Source of the DNA: Polytrichum commune
Lineage: Eukaryota > Streptophyta > Polytrichopsida > Polytrichales > Polytrichaceae
DNA length: 64,000 nucleotides
Assembly (NCBI GenBank): GCA_950295325.1
Contig: OX485804.1
Span: forward strand, 50,344,001-50,408,000
Direction of reading: 5' to 3'
A program made the position numbers and the translations under genes. Positions 23,815 to 34,325 of the stretch are shown in pieces. The notes below the pieces were generated by a model. The model did not search any database, was not told the origin of the DNA, and worked only from the letters and a program-made list of their open reading frames with translations. Position 1 is the stretch's first letter, and the number at the start of each line of letters is the position of its first letter.

Positions 23815-26797
23815 CTGATCCACTATGATTTTTCCGTGGTTTCCATGCTATGAATATGGAATCTGTATCTACCCAAGATGGACCGTGCTCAGAATCCACC
23901 TTCCACCGAAAGTGTTGGTTTGTATCCCAGCCTGTATAATGCCGAACAACATCTTCATTCCGTGCTGTCGGTCGGTAGTACTCTACTTGTATTTGTCGAA
24001 AATGAGGGCTGGAAGATACAAAATTTGGATTGGACAAAGCTCTTGCCACCCGCACTGGCTTTGCATATGTCTCATCTCCAGGACGCAAAATGAGCATATA
24101 ACCTTCATGACAATCCACTGCAATGCGGAAAGATGGTGGGGGACGTTGACTAGCAGGCCCAACGTAATGGTCGTCCATATCAAACTCCTCACGAACCTCT
24201 CCATTACTCAAAAGACTAGCCTCCGAAGCTTGTACATCGATACGAGTTTGTGGCCAAAATCCGTGCCTCAAAGTATGAGGGCTATCTTGGTGGAGGTCTG
24301 CCAAGGCCGCACGAACACGTGTCCAATAATGTATCCAACTCCCATAACGATGCCAACATGATCCGCCAACATCCGCTATCTTCAAACTCTCCCAATATTG
24401 AATGAAGCCTGATATACCTTTCAAAATATCCTCCAAATTCTTCATGGCTATTGGCTTGCAAGGCCTAGGCTCTCCATCCGGTAACATGGTCTTCCCATCC
24501 GCATCCACGCACCACACAAGGAGACCCTCTGGCGGGCTCCAGTCTTGTGTCGTGAGCAACAACTTGTATTGCATGGCCGGGACACCATCGTCACGCATGT
24601 AGAACCGGAATTGTTGTGCCTTCGTATGGCCAATCAATCGATGAGCTCCACTTCGAATATAAGGTTCTATAAATGCCTTGAAGTCTGGCACCTCCTCAAT
24701 CATATGGGGGATGACGGGAACGTTCTCCAAATCCATGTACGACTTCATCAATAACGGGATTGTAGGAAAATCCTCCTCCCGCAACTTCATGCTCCACCGT
24801 CCAAAAGATGCATCAATATCGTCGTGCGTGTGGCCTACCAATAGGAAGGACACAAAAACCTCCTTGAAAATGCCTTTCGCAACCAACAACGACCAATATG
24901 CAAATACATATCTACTTTTATTGTCCTTGGCACAATTGTCCAATTGGACACGCAAAGTGGGGGGCAACTTCTTGGCTATCACGGGTTCACTGGGTGGTTC
25001 GGGCAACGAATGCAAGCATACATCTTTTCCATCCATCACTGCTTCATATAAAGGTGTTGAACCCGTATTTTTAAATAACAATCCTGAAGAATAGGCTGGC
25101 GGTTTCTCTAAATCACGCAAAAGCCTTGCAAATGACCCTATCGTGTGGTTTGAATCTGCTGGATACAAATCAAGAGCATAATGGGCAAACTTGACATCAC
25201 CGTGTCCATGTGCAATCATTCCTACAATGCCAACCCAAAGTGATTAGTATCTATGTATGTCTAAATCGTTTTGAGTGAATCAATGTTCTCAAGTACATCA
25301 CATAATAAAATACAACAATATTTAGGATATGTCAACATTGTTTCGAAGATCACCTGTAACCGATACAGGCAACTTAAAAAACCCATCCGTGGCCTTGATT
25401 CGTTTTGCAAAACATGGGGAGGCTGTCTTGGCATGGTCCATTTTGTCATGGATGACCGTAAGAACTTCCAAGGGCCTGGAGATGGACAACGCTCTATTTG
25501 TGTAGTAATCATTACGGTGTGCCTCTTGCATGTTTACGTGCTTGAAATAGTTCAATTGATGCACCGCAAACGACTCGGTACCCATCGTGTGTGCATCCCG
25601 AAGGCGCTTCAACTTCTCGCAATTAGAGCACCTTGCAAATTTATCCCCTCGTCTTTTTGTAATGTATTCGCTGAAGTTTGCTTTCTTGATTGCACTCAAT
25701 TTTGACGATGAAATTGGCTCCAACCCAATCTTCTCCCCAACTGCATTTACATCCAACAATATGTCTTTCCATTTTGTGCCTGTGGGAAGAACTTTCTCCA
25801 CAACCTTTTCACCAGTTGTGAGTGTGCGTGTTTTGTGCGGCATTGCATCGGCAAGTGGGACAATTATGGTTGCTAGAGTGGCCGTTGCTTGCCTTGTTGC
25901 TTCCCTAGGTTTCTTTAAACCCATGTTCCCATGGTGACGGGACCGGCGGCCTTCCTTGGCATAAGCAGCTTGTCTATAAAAGTCCGCTTTCGACACACCA
26001 TGAATGGTGTACCATGCCTTGCAACACACGTCTATGTTCTCAATGGTGATGACCTTGCGACCCGCCCCATTCACATGTATCGCCCTATGCACATCAAGTT
26101 TTTTGGTGGATCTTAGACGGAAATCACCAAGCCACATTTCTTCGCGGATGGCCAACAATTTATCCCGGGGAAACAATTGGCAACAACGATGCACACAACA
26201 ATCCTTTGTGGCAACTTGTCTAATGGACTCCTCCCCGAGCAACCTTTGACGTTTACAATCAGTTGCAGACGGAGCAGGACGTGCCAATGTATCGTACTTT
26301 CTTTGACCCTTGCGTGGCCGCATGTTTGATTGCTGCTCTTTTTGGATTTGCAAGTGTCGTTGCTCATGTTCACACAAGGAAACACCATCAATCGTGACAT
26401 TCCTCAATGGCCACCTCCGGAGGGAGAACCTATGAGTGGGATCCACCTCGGAATGAACGAGCGACTCCAATATGACAACCCCAACGTCCTCGGTGCCAAG
26501 CGGGTTTTCATCAATGCAATCTTGTGGATGGGTGTTGCGACAAATCCCCTCCGCCACAACAACTCCACTGTCATTAAGAAGTACCACCTCCAAATTCACC
26601 CATGAAGCCCTTGAGAGTCCCGTACATTCAGCAATGGGACATTGCGGTACGGAAGGCGAAGGTAAATCCAAATGATCTTCATCTGCACTGTCAGCCAAAG
26701 TATCCTCCCCGACAATGTCTATCTCATCCTCAGATGCAGATGGCCAAGTGGCCATATCTTCAGATGACCAATCCCCTTTTTCACTAAACCCATTCAT
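23810..26797 (-). pseudogene. DUF7869-type gene, possible DDE-like transposase, interrupted at 3' end
   Basis: Two exons on the minus strand. Exon 1 is 26797-25354; the upstream ATG at 26818 is less likely because GTAG/GCAG before MNGFSEKG looks like a splice acceptor. A 132-bp intron follows (GTGATC at 25353, acceptor AG at 25223-25222), then exon 2 from 25221. The joined protein is about 950 residues. Exon 1 has an acidic N-terminus, a CC-x-H-R-CC cysteine cluster near residue 200, a CSNCEKLKRLRDAH segment, and HDKMDHAKTASP near its end. Exon 2 has RVQLDNCAKDNKSRYVF and SFLLVGHTHDDIDASFG. These are the hallmark motifs of the uncharacterised family I know as DUF7869, usually multicopy. The spaced Asp-bearing motifs suggest a DDE-type nuclease fold, which is inference. 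The frame ends at 23810-23812 in a TGA formed by the LTR terminus; the native tail lies at 13391-13475. Confidence 0.75.
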
Positions 26798-26994
26798 TCT
26801 GCCTACACACATGAACATTGAACCTTATCAAGAAACCACAAAATTGTAGGTTCCAATCGAATAATACAAAAACCATCTTATATAAACAATATTGCAAATA
26901 CACAGTGTTCATACATGTTCATATGAATGCTATGCCATTGGCTTTGTAAAGGTTTGGGTTGGCCAGTGGACACACTATCATTTAGAGCCCATCC

Positions 26995-28215
26995 ACACGG
27001 TGGGTTTGGGTTTGGGTCGACCTACCCAAACCTTGTGGCACGATGGGATCATGGTCATCCAGACTCCATCCAAACAGTGGGGATAAATTGGGTCGACCGA
27101 CCCAAACCTTTTCGCAAGATGGGTTCAGGCTCATAACAGAGAGCACCCACACAGTGGGGATGGATTGGGTAGACCGTCCCAAATTATGTAAGGGCAATGG
27201 GATGTGTCAAACCTAGTACATGCCCACTGTGGGATAAGGTTTGGGTCGACCGACCCAAACCTTATAGGGCAGGAAGGGCTCAAAGTCCACCCTAGTACCT
27301 GCCTCACGTGGGGGTGGGTTTGGGTCGACCGACCCAAACCTTGAGGGGTAAGATGGACTCCGTGTCCACCCCAGTACCTGCCTCATGAGGGTATAGGTTT
27401 GGGTCGACCGACCCAAACCTTGAGGGGTAAGATGGACTCCGTGTCCACCCTAGTACTTGCCTCATGAGGGTATAGGTTTGGGTCGACCGACCCAAAACTT
27501 GAGGGGTAAGATGGACTCCGTGTCCACCCTAGTACCTGCCTCAGGAGGGTATAGGTTTGGGTCGACCGACCCAAACCTTGAGGGGCAGGATGGACTCCGT
27601 GTCCACCCTAGTACCTACCTCATGAGCGTATAGGTTTGGGTCGACCGACCCAAACCTTGAGGGCCTGGATGGGCTCCTTGTCCACTCTAGACCCTGCCTC
27701 ACGAGGGGATAGGTTTGGGTCGACCGACCCAAACCTTGAGGGCCAGGATGGGCTCCTTGTCCACTCTAGACCCTGCCTCACGAGGGGATAGGTTTGGGTC
27801 GACCGACCCAAACCTTGAGGGGTTTGGGTCGACCGACCCAAACCTTGAGGGGTTTGGGTCGACCGACCCAAACTTTGAGGGGCAGGATGGACTCCGTGTC
27901 CACCCTAGTACCTGCCTCATGAGAGTAAAGGTTTCGGTCGACCGACCCAAACCTTGAGGGGCAAGATGGACTCCGTGTCCACCATAGTACCTGCCTCAGG
28001 AGGGTATAGGTTTGGGTCGACCGACCCAAACCTTGAGGGCCAGGATGGGCTCCTTGTCCACTCTAGTACCTGCCTCACGAGGGGATAGGTTTGGATCAGG
28101 CTGAAACCCACCCACACTAGTGGAGGGGTTTGGGTCGACCGACCCAAACCTGATCAGGGTCAGGCTGAAACCCGCCCACAGTAGCGGAGGGGTTTGGGTC
28201 GACCGACCCAAACCT
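26995..28215. repeat. Palindrome-bearing minisatellite, ~79-bp unit
   Basis: About 16-17 copies of a near-perfect palindrome, GGTTTGGGTCG-AC-CGACCCAAACC, spaced mostly 79 bp apart (for example 27397, 27476, 27555, 27634, 27713, 27792). The spacer is GC-rich and conserved, and carries ACTCCGTGTCCACCCTAGTA or a variant. Around 27792-27869 three copies are only 29 bp apart. Copies toward both ends of the array are more degenerate. It sits immediately upstream of the DUF7869-type gene on that gene's 5' side. Confidence 0.95.
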
Positions 28216-28654
28216 GATAAGAGTCACGCTAAAACCCTCAAAATGCGGCGGATAATGCGGCGGATAATCCGAAATGTGTTGTTTTTAAGCTCATTGCAAA
28301 GTTCACGGTGGGCTTCCATGCTGTGGGTAGGTGCTCATGGACTTGCATGTTGTGGATAAGTGCTAATGAACGGCAGCATGCACGAACCTTGAAGTATAGC
28401 TCCGACTAAGAGTTCTCTCTACGAATTCAAGAGTGGGAGAAGAGCAAAAAAGGACAGACTTTTGGGGGGTGCGTCCCTTTATACTATCCACCTCCGTTTC
28501 TCGGACTTCCTCATTGGATGCCTTTCCCGCCTTGTTCTCCTGCAGAGGTTATTTCAAACCTCCTGACATAATTCCCCGTTTTTTTTTTATAGTAGAAAAT
28601 GCGCATCTTTCAATGCCCCTCTGATACCCCGGCCGTCATATGACTTAGTCTATG

Positions 28655-28681
28655 ATATATATATATATATATATATATATT
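28655..28681. repeat. (AT)n microsatellite
   Basis: About 13 uninterrupted AT units. Confidence 0.95.
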
Positions 28682-28909
28682 TTTGTCTTGTGTGGATATG
28701 ACATACGCCGTTGGGAGGAAGGGTGGCGGCCACATTAATTTTTTCAAGTGTCATGACGGTATATTTTAACAAATATTTTAACTCCATTCAATGCTTTCAA
28801 GTGTAAACCTATTTAGGTGGGGTTTGGGCCATTTGGAGGCTGCAATTATGAAAGGGTTTCCAAGGCTTGAGGCCATTGTCGTGATGAATAAAATTATTTA
28901 TTTGTCTCC

Positions 28910-28927
28910 CCTAAACCCTAAACCCTA
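28910..28927 (-). repeat. Short telomere-type tract
   Basis: CCCTAAACCCTAAACCCT, an interstitial plant telomere-type repeat. Confidence 0.75.
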
Positions 28928-29189
28928 GAACATTGCTCTATTATCTCGCATGCAAGTGTGCCAATGAGGAACGTATGTGGACGTTGTTAAAGGGATACTA
29001 ACTACCAATGTCGCTTTTTAGTTCAATCTGTTAATGATATTTGAATCCATCTTGAAGTTCACTTCAAGTTTACTAATGTGTGGCCTTCGTGGCTCTTCGT
29101 GGCGCCAACCATCAAATGACATTGCTAATTCCGTGATGAAATAACTACACAAAATATGGGGTGTGTGTTTCATTATATTTAGTGTTGTT

Positions 29190-29740
29190 ACCACCCTACT
29201 ATGCTCAACATTAATTTTTAAATCTTTGACAATTACTGTTACACATAAATGTGTCGCTTACCTTCTACTTTCACGTATATTTTTTCTTTTCACATCCTTC
29301 CTAACACTAATTGCAAACATGTAAATTCCACATATTACCATAGATGATACTTATTGTGAGAGTTTACATTTTATGTCACTGACTTTCATATGGTTATTGA
29401 TATTTAGTGCATGCGCTTGTATATAGGGTATCAAACACTAGATATCATATTTTGTGTAGTTGGGTTTAGGAGTTTAGTTCATAACATATTTAGAGTTTGA
29501 TACACTAAATACGAACGCATCTACTCAATACTAATACCACTATGAAAGTAAGTAACATCAAACATTGTAAACTCAAACACTCAATATTATCTATGGTAAT
29601 ATGTTGAAGTTACATGTTTGAATATAGTGTTAGTAAGGATATGGAAAAAAAATGATAAAGAAAGATCTCCAATATATCTTCCAATATCCTATAACAATAT
29701 TTGTCAAAAAAATTAAAATTATTGTTGATGGGGGTAGACT
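29190..29740. repeat. Hairpin-forming inverted repeat with almost no loop
   Basis: Arms of roughly 250 bp meet near 29,460. Matching anchors include ACATATTACCATAGAT near 29,328 against ATCTATGGTAATATGT near 29,588, and CCTAACACTAATTGCAAACATG near 29,300 against its imperfect complement near 29,620. There is no coding capacity. It resembles a hairpin-type MITE. A separate direct repeat (28,948-29,070 and 30,165-30,290, around AGTGTGSCAATG) flanks the region. Confidence 0.6.
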
Positions 29741-30483
29741 GTCTCATTTTATGTGCCTATGACATGCACCATTGGGAAGAAAATGATATTTGATAACTGA
29801 TTTTGAGAACCCATCCTCCACAACTTCACATTGATGCATTGCATACAAATTAAATTATGTACTTCCAGGATATTACTCTACTTGGACTCAAATATTATGG
29901 TTTATTTCAAATAATATCTTGACAATATATGTGGCAACATTATGAAACTTCATATAGCTGAAGCCACCAAATACAATTACAGTTTATGTCGTTATGAAGA
30001 CTTTCACATGAGGACTTATACATTGAAAACAAGGAATTGATCTCATGACAAATTTGAATAAATTGGCCAACTTTCAATTTGCAACAATAAAATGAGAAAA
30101 GCTTTAAAAGAACATGTGACGTTTGTAATGTGTGCACACAACGTTGATCCATTGTCCAACATACAAGTGTGGCAATGGATAACCTATGTGAAAGGCATTA
30201 ATGGGAATTCCATCACGAATAGGACTTTTTAGTTCACTCTTTCAAGGATGTTTGAAACTATCATGAAGTCCATTTGAAATCTAGTATGAAGATCATATAT
30301 ACTATAATCAAGTTATTATACTCTTCTTTTTAGACAGACATTGTTATAACTTAATATTGGTTGACATGATCGTGAGCACATATCATTAGGATGTTGTCAA
30401 GACAATATACATTTGTATTGGAAACTACAAGCACTAAGGCCCTGTCATTTAACCTTATGTGCCATTCATTTAAGGCTTGCGGT

Positions 30484-30512
30484 GTTTAGGGTTTAGGGTT
30501 TAGGGTTTAGGT
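30484..30512 (+). repeat. Telomere-type repeat tract
   Basis: Four consecutive TTTAGGG units, an interstitial tract. Confidence 0.85.
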
Positions 30513-31260
30513 TGGAGGGATCATCGAACATCAAGCTTAATGCTTACATGGCTTCATATGATGTTGAACTCCATGGGGTTGCAGTAGATAAATTTGTAAT
30601 CTTTGTGTATCTCCCATGTACTTCAAATGTCAACTTCTATGTACTGATATAAATGTTGAATTTAATGCTACTTGGGTGGGTAATATCCATTGTAGGCTAG
30701 AGCCTTATCTTCTACGAACTTGGGTTATAGAAATTACAATAGAGAGCACTTAGTCTAAACCCTTGACCATGTAAATTGTCACCATATTTTAATTGTTGCA
30801 CCGTGCAATTGCATTTGAGGATTGCAATATACTTATGAAATACTCCTCTTAGACTTTGTATCGCTCTCATCTTACTCCATATGACTACAATATTCAAATA
30901 CTAAACAAATAATGGATTCATTCTATGATGTAAGCAATTCCAACGCGGGACCATTGAATTGAACACCATTAAAATCAGAGTTGGTGATGGTGTTAATTTT
31001 GTGCAATACCTTAGGCTATGTTGCTTTTCGATTTTTGGGCTAAGCCGCTATAGATAGCGGCTTAGAAGGCCGGGGCCGGGCTTCGGCGGGCAGGAGGCCG
31101 CTAGGCGCCAAGTGTGCACCCCAGAAGCCTCGGGTAGCCACCATCACCAATAAGGTGTTGACACATGGCAAGGTGGCTGCCCGCGAGGCTTGTGAGCCGT
31201 AGATGGGCTCGGGGCGCTCCCATGGCCCAGATTGGGTCCCATGGCGACCCTTCGCTTTGT

Positions 31261-31268
31261 CTATTTAA
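31261..31268 (+). promoter_or_regulatory. Possible TATA box for the gene at 31.3-39.6 kb
   Basis: CTATTTAA followed by CTCC/CTTTCTC-rich sequence typical of plant leaders. A good splice donor, AAG before GTAACTTATC at 32048, would end a non-coding first exon, with the acceptor at 32739-32740 directly before the first coding ATG. The start site is inferred. Confidence 0.35.
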
Positions 31269-31403
31269 CTCCCTCCGCGCCAAGCTCCCTCCTTTCTCTC
31301 CCTCATTTCTCACCTTGTCGTGAAGCGGCGCCTCCGCCTAACGCCGCTTCCCACATTCTCTCTCTCATTCCTTTCCACCTCTCTGATTCTTGTAACCCTC
31401 TTC

Positions 31404-31905
31404 TCTCATTCTCTCTTCTTCTTGTAAGGGTTTAGGAGTGATTGTAGAGTGTGTTTACGGGTTGGGGAAGTGTTTTTGTGTAGAAATATGCGCATTGAGT
31501 GATTTCAGGGTGTGTATGTTGTTTAGGAGTGTTGTTTTGTTTAAAAATACAAGCATTGAGTGATTTCAGAGTGTGTTTGTTGGTTAGGACTGGAAGCGGC
31601 GCCTTTCGACTTACACTCATTCTCTCATTCTCTCATTCTCTCATACTCTCATTCTCTCTTCTCTCATTCTTCTCGCCGTCTCTCATTCTCTCTTCTTCTT
31701 GTAAGGGTTTAGGAGTGATTGTAGTAGGGTAGTGTTTTTGTGTAAAAGCATCCGCATTGAATGATTTCATAGTGTGTTTGTTGTTTTGTTTAAAAATACG
31801 AGCATTGAGTGATTTCAGAGTGTGTTTGTTGGTTAGGAGTGTGTTTTTGTTTTAAAGTGCGCCCTTGTAGTGATTTCAGAGTGTTTTTGTTGTTTTGAAG
31901 TGTGT
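31404..31905 (+). repeat. Tandem-duplicated leader sequence
   Basis: TTCTTCTTGTAAGGGTTTAG occurs at about 31,417 and again at about 31,697. Units containing GCATTGAGTGATTTCAGRGT recur at about 31,491, 31,553 and 31,803. (TCTCAT)n lies in between. The region falls within the proposed 5' untranslated exon. Confidence 0.6.
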
Positions 31906-32232
31906 GTGAGTTGTTTGTGAAATCTAGTGAGTGGAATTTTAGTGAATGTTAGTGATATATGAGTGTTCAGGTGTAATCTGATTCTAAGAATCAGATTCGC
32001 AAAACCTATTCGCAAAACAGCATCAGATTGGCAGAGCTTGCATCAAGGTAACTTATCTCACTCAACATAACCTGCTTCTTAGCCTTTAGGGTCTTCATGC
32101 ATATACAATGCATAAGCATTGTATATGCAGCGTAAAACATTATGGGTGAATATTGAAACACTACGGTTTCGGTAGACGCCCGAAACCTCTATATAAAACC
32201 CCAAACCCATAAAGAATTAACTGGGCAGCTAG

Positions 32233-32348
32233 TTTGGGTCGCTCGACCCAAACTCTGCAGTTGGTTTGGGTCGCTCGACCGAAACTCTGCAGCTGGTTTG
32301 GGTCGCTCGACCGAAACTCTGCAGCTGGTTTGGGTCGCTCGACCCAAA
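32233..32348 (+). repeat. Four palindromes, 32-bp period, centre CT
   Basis: TTTGGGTCG-CT-CGACCCAAA at 32233, 32265, 32297 and 32329 (the middle two have one mismatch, CGACCGAAA), separated by CTCTGCAGYTGG. They lie in the proposed first intron of the gene beginning at 32741. Confidence 0.95.
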
Positions 32349-32608
32349 CTCTGCAACCTACAAATCCAATATCCCAAAATAAACATCCTTCCCACCATCA
32401 ACAAGAAATTATATTCAAATGGCTATAATTTGAAATCGTCTGATATTTGTTGGCATGTCCACATACGTCCAGCACGGCCCTAGAATGTCACCAAAAATTG
32501 CTCTCATGTTGGATAATTTGACCACTACACAATATTCAATATATTCATATTCTTAAGACCCGAACTCTACCAATAATTCTTATACGATTAGGCTATTCGA
32601 GGCTTGGG

Positions 32609-32713
32609 TTTGGGTCGGTCGACCCAAACCTATTCATGATGGCCAGTAGAGCACCTTTCAATTTGCACTGATGTTCAATCCAAGTTGAAAAACTTTGGGT
32701 CGATCGACCTAAA
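32609..32713 (+). repeat. Two single palindromes, centres GT and AT
   Basis: TTTGGGTCGGTCGACCCAAA at 32609-32628 and TTTGGGTCGATCGACCTAAA at 32694-32713, in the same proposed intron just before the first coding exon. Confidence 0.95.
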
Positions 32714-32740
32714 CTAACAATTTTGTTTCTGGACTTACAG

Positions 32741-34066
32741 ATGGCCACTAAAAAGAGACCTGGAGAGAGGTGGTTCATGCTCGCCCCAGACCACCTTTGG
32801 GAGGAGTACGAAACTCCACAGGACGACTCATACGTCCCAAAGGACAGGATCGTTCTTGCGTGGTCCGTTCAGGTTGTGAAAGCCTCCCAGTACAAGCTCT
32901 TGTTCGTGGTGAAAGTGGGGACCCACGAGCAACACACCTGGGCAACGCTGACGGGATGGGAGGTTGCTTCCGTCCAAGCTCTCGGGGAGCACGTTGACGT
33001 TATTCTAGAGAACTCCGCAGTGCAGAACGTGCATATGTTCATGCACCAATTCTCCGAGGCTTTCGACCCCCTATACGCCAAGGAGACGTGCGTTGACCCG
33101 GAGATAATAAAACCGGAGACCATCTTCATAGATGGCACTGTATCGAACACCAAGGTCGCTAGCAGGTTCACAAAACTGAAACAAACGATCACGGTTTTGA
33201 ATAAAGCATTGCAAAGCAAACCAAAAACGCAACAGCCTGTCAGGCGGAAGGCCAAGACAGAAGAAGGAGCAGGTTCCTCCAGACCCCAATCTGTGAGGAT
33301 TCCGCTGGCGGTTCCGGCAGATTCTAGAAGACTGAGCACTACCTCGACTCCGGCTGACAGCGAGACGCCAACTCCTTCAGGAAGCCGGCGGACGACCCCG
33401 TCGAAAAGGGCAAGGGAGTCATCAGTCATGACCACCGAGCCAATTTCGCCAGAGTTGCGGATGCCCAAGCCTGGCCAAGAGGTTGATGCTGGGGAAATTC
33501 AGAAAATCAACGACAATTTTGAGACGAAATGCCTCCATTGCTTCTTCATGGGCAGGGACTTCAAGTTCGAGGTGAACATTGCACAATGCCACCTTGCGCC
33601 ACCTGAAAAGTGTGTCCGAGCCAAGGAGGATGCCTATGTCGACTGGATGGTCGCTCAAATCTTGGGCGGGCAGTTCAAGGACGACAGGCAGACAATTGTC
33701 GTGATGCCCCAGGGGCTAAAAAGAATGCCTACGGCTGATATGTGGCCGGCGATTTCTAAAGGAGATTTCTAGCTGATTGACGGCCAGCACAGTGTCGAGG
33801 CCTCCAAAAAAATCCAGCTGATGACTGAATGGGACGACCCCAGCAACCAGAAGGAGAAGCTGAAGGTATGGAAGGCACTGGTGGTTTGGTCGGACAACGA
33901 GACCGTCCTCAGTGACATCTCCAGGTTTTTCAACATGGGGAATAAAAAGAGGGCGTATCAGGCATCCTGGATTAGGAATATAATGGCCTCGAGGGATGTG
34001 TGGGAGTTCTATGGCAGGCCTCCCAAGGAAAGGGAGAATGCAAAAGACAAGAACCCAAAATGGGAG
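32741..34066 (+). CDS. Exon block 1: unknown protein with DGQH-type motif, broken by TAG
   Basis: The frame starts at ATG 32741 (MATKKRPGERWF), right after a CAG acceptor, and stays open to a good donor (GAG before GTGAGTAAG at 34067). The exception is one TAG at 33770-33772. The TAG lies between WPAISKGDF and LIDGQHSVEASKK, and the same frame continues for nearly 100 codons, so the stop looks like a point mutation. The first 170 residues are unfamiliar. Residues about 180-240 are basic and Ser/Thr/Pro-rich, probably disordered. IDGQHS followed by ISRFFNMGNKK resembles the DGQHR motif region known from bacterial DndB-like proteins; this is a motif resemblance only, and the usual Arg is Ser here. 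All introns I could place in this gene are phase 0. Confidence 0.6.
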
Positions 34067-34325
34067 GTGAGTAAGTTTGGGTCGATCGACCCAAACTCTT
34101 GGATTGTCTTATAGTCTTCATTAGATTTAAAGTTTGGGTCGATCGACCCAAACTCTTGGATTATCTTATAGTCTTCATTAGATTTAAAGTTTGGGTCGAT
34201 CGACCCAAACTCTTGGATTGTCTTATAGTCTTCATCAGATTTAAAGTTTGGGTCGATCGACCCAAACTGCTGTTCCATTTGTTCATGATGTGTTCTAAAA
34301 CATATGTTCTTGACTTCATGTACAG
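34067..34325 (+). repeat. Intron built of four 57-bp palindromic repeats (centre AT)
   Basis: A 259-bp GT-AG intron containing TTTGGGTCGATCGACCCAAA at 34076, 34133, 34190 and 34247, each followed by CTCTTGGATTRTCTTATAGT. The array starts 9 bp after the splice donor and takes up almost all of the intron. Confidence 0.9.

Noticed and set aside
27131-28211. Series of overlapping minus-strand ORFs with MGRSTQT and FGSVDPN peptides
   Set aside because: They are translations of the tandem repeat in different frames, with no independent evidence of coding.
26995-28215. Regularly spaced palindromic repeats resembling a CRISPR array
   Set aside because: Spacers are near-identical copies of each other, unit length is 79 bp, and the context is a plant nuclear genome with no cas genes. 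It is a minisatellite.
31101-31435. Overlapping ORFs near 31.1-31.4 kb on both strands
   Set aside because: The region looks like a promoter and pyrimidine-rich leader rather than coding sequence; no domain or splice support.
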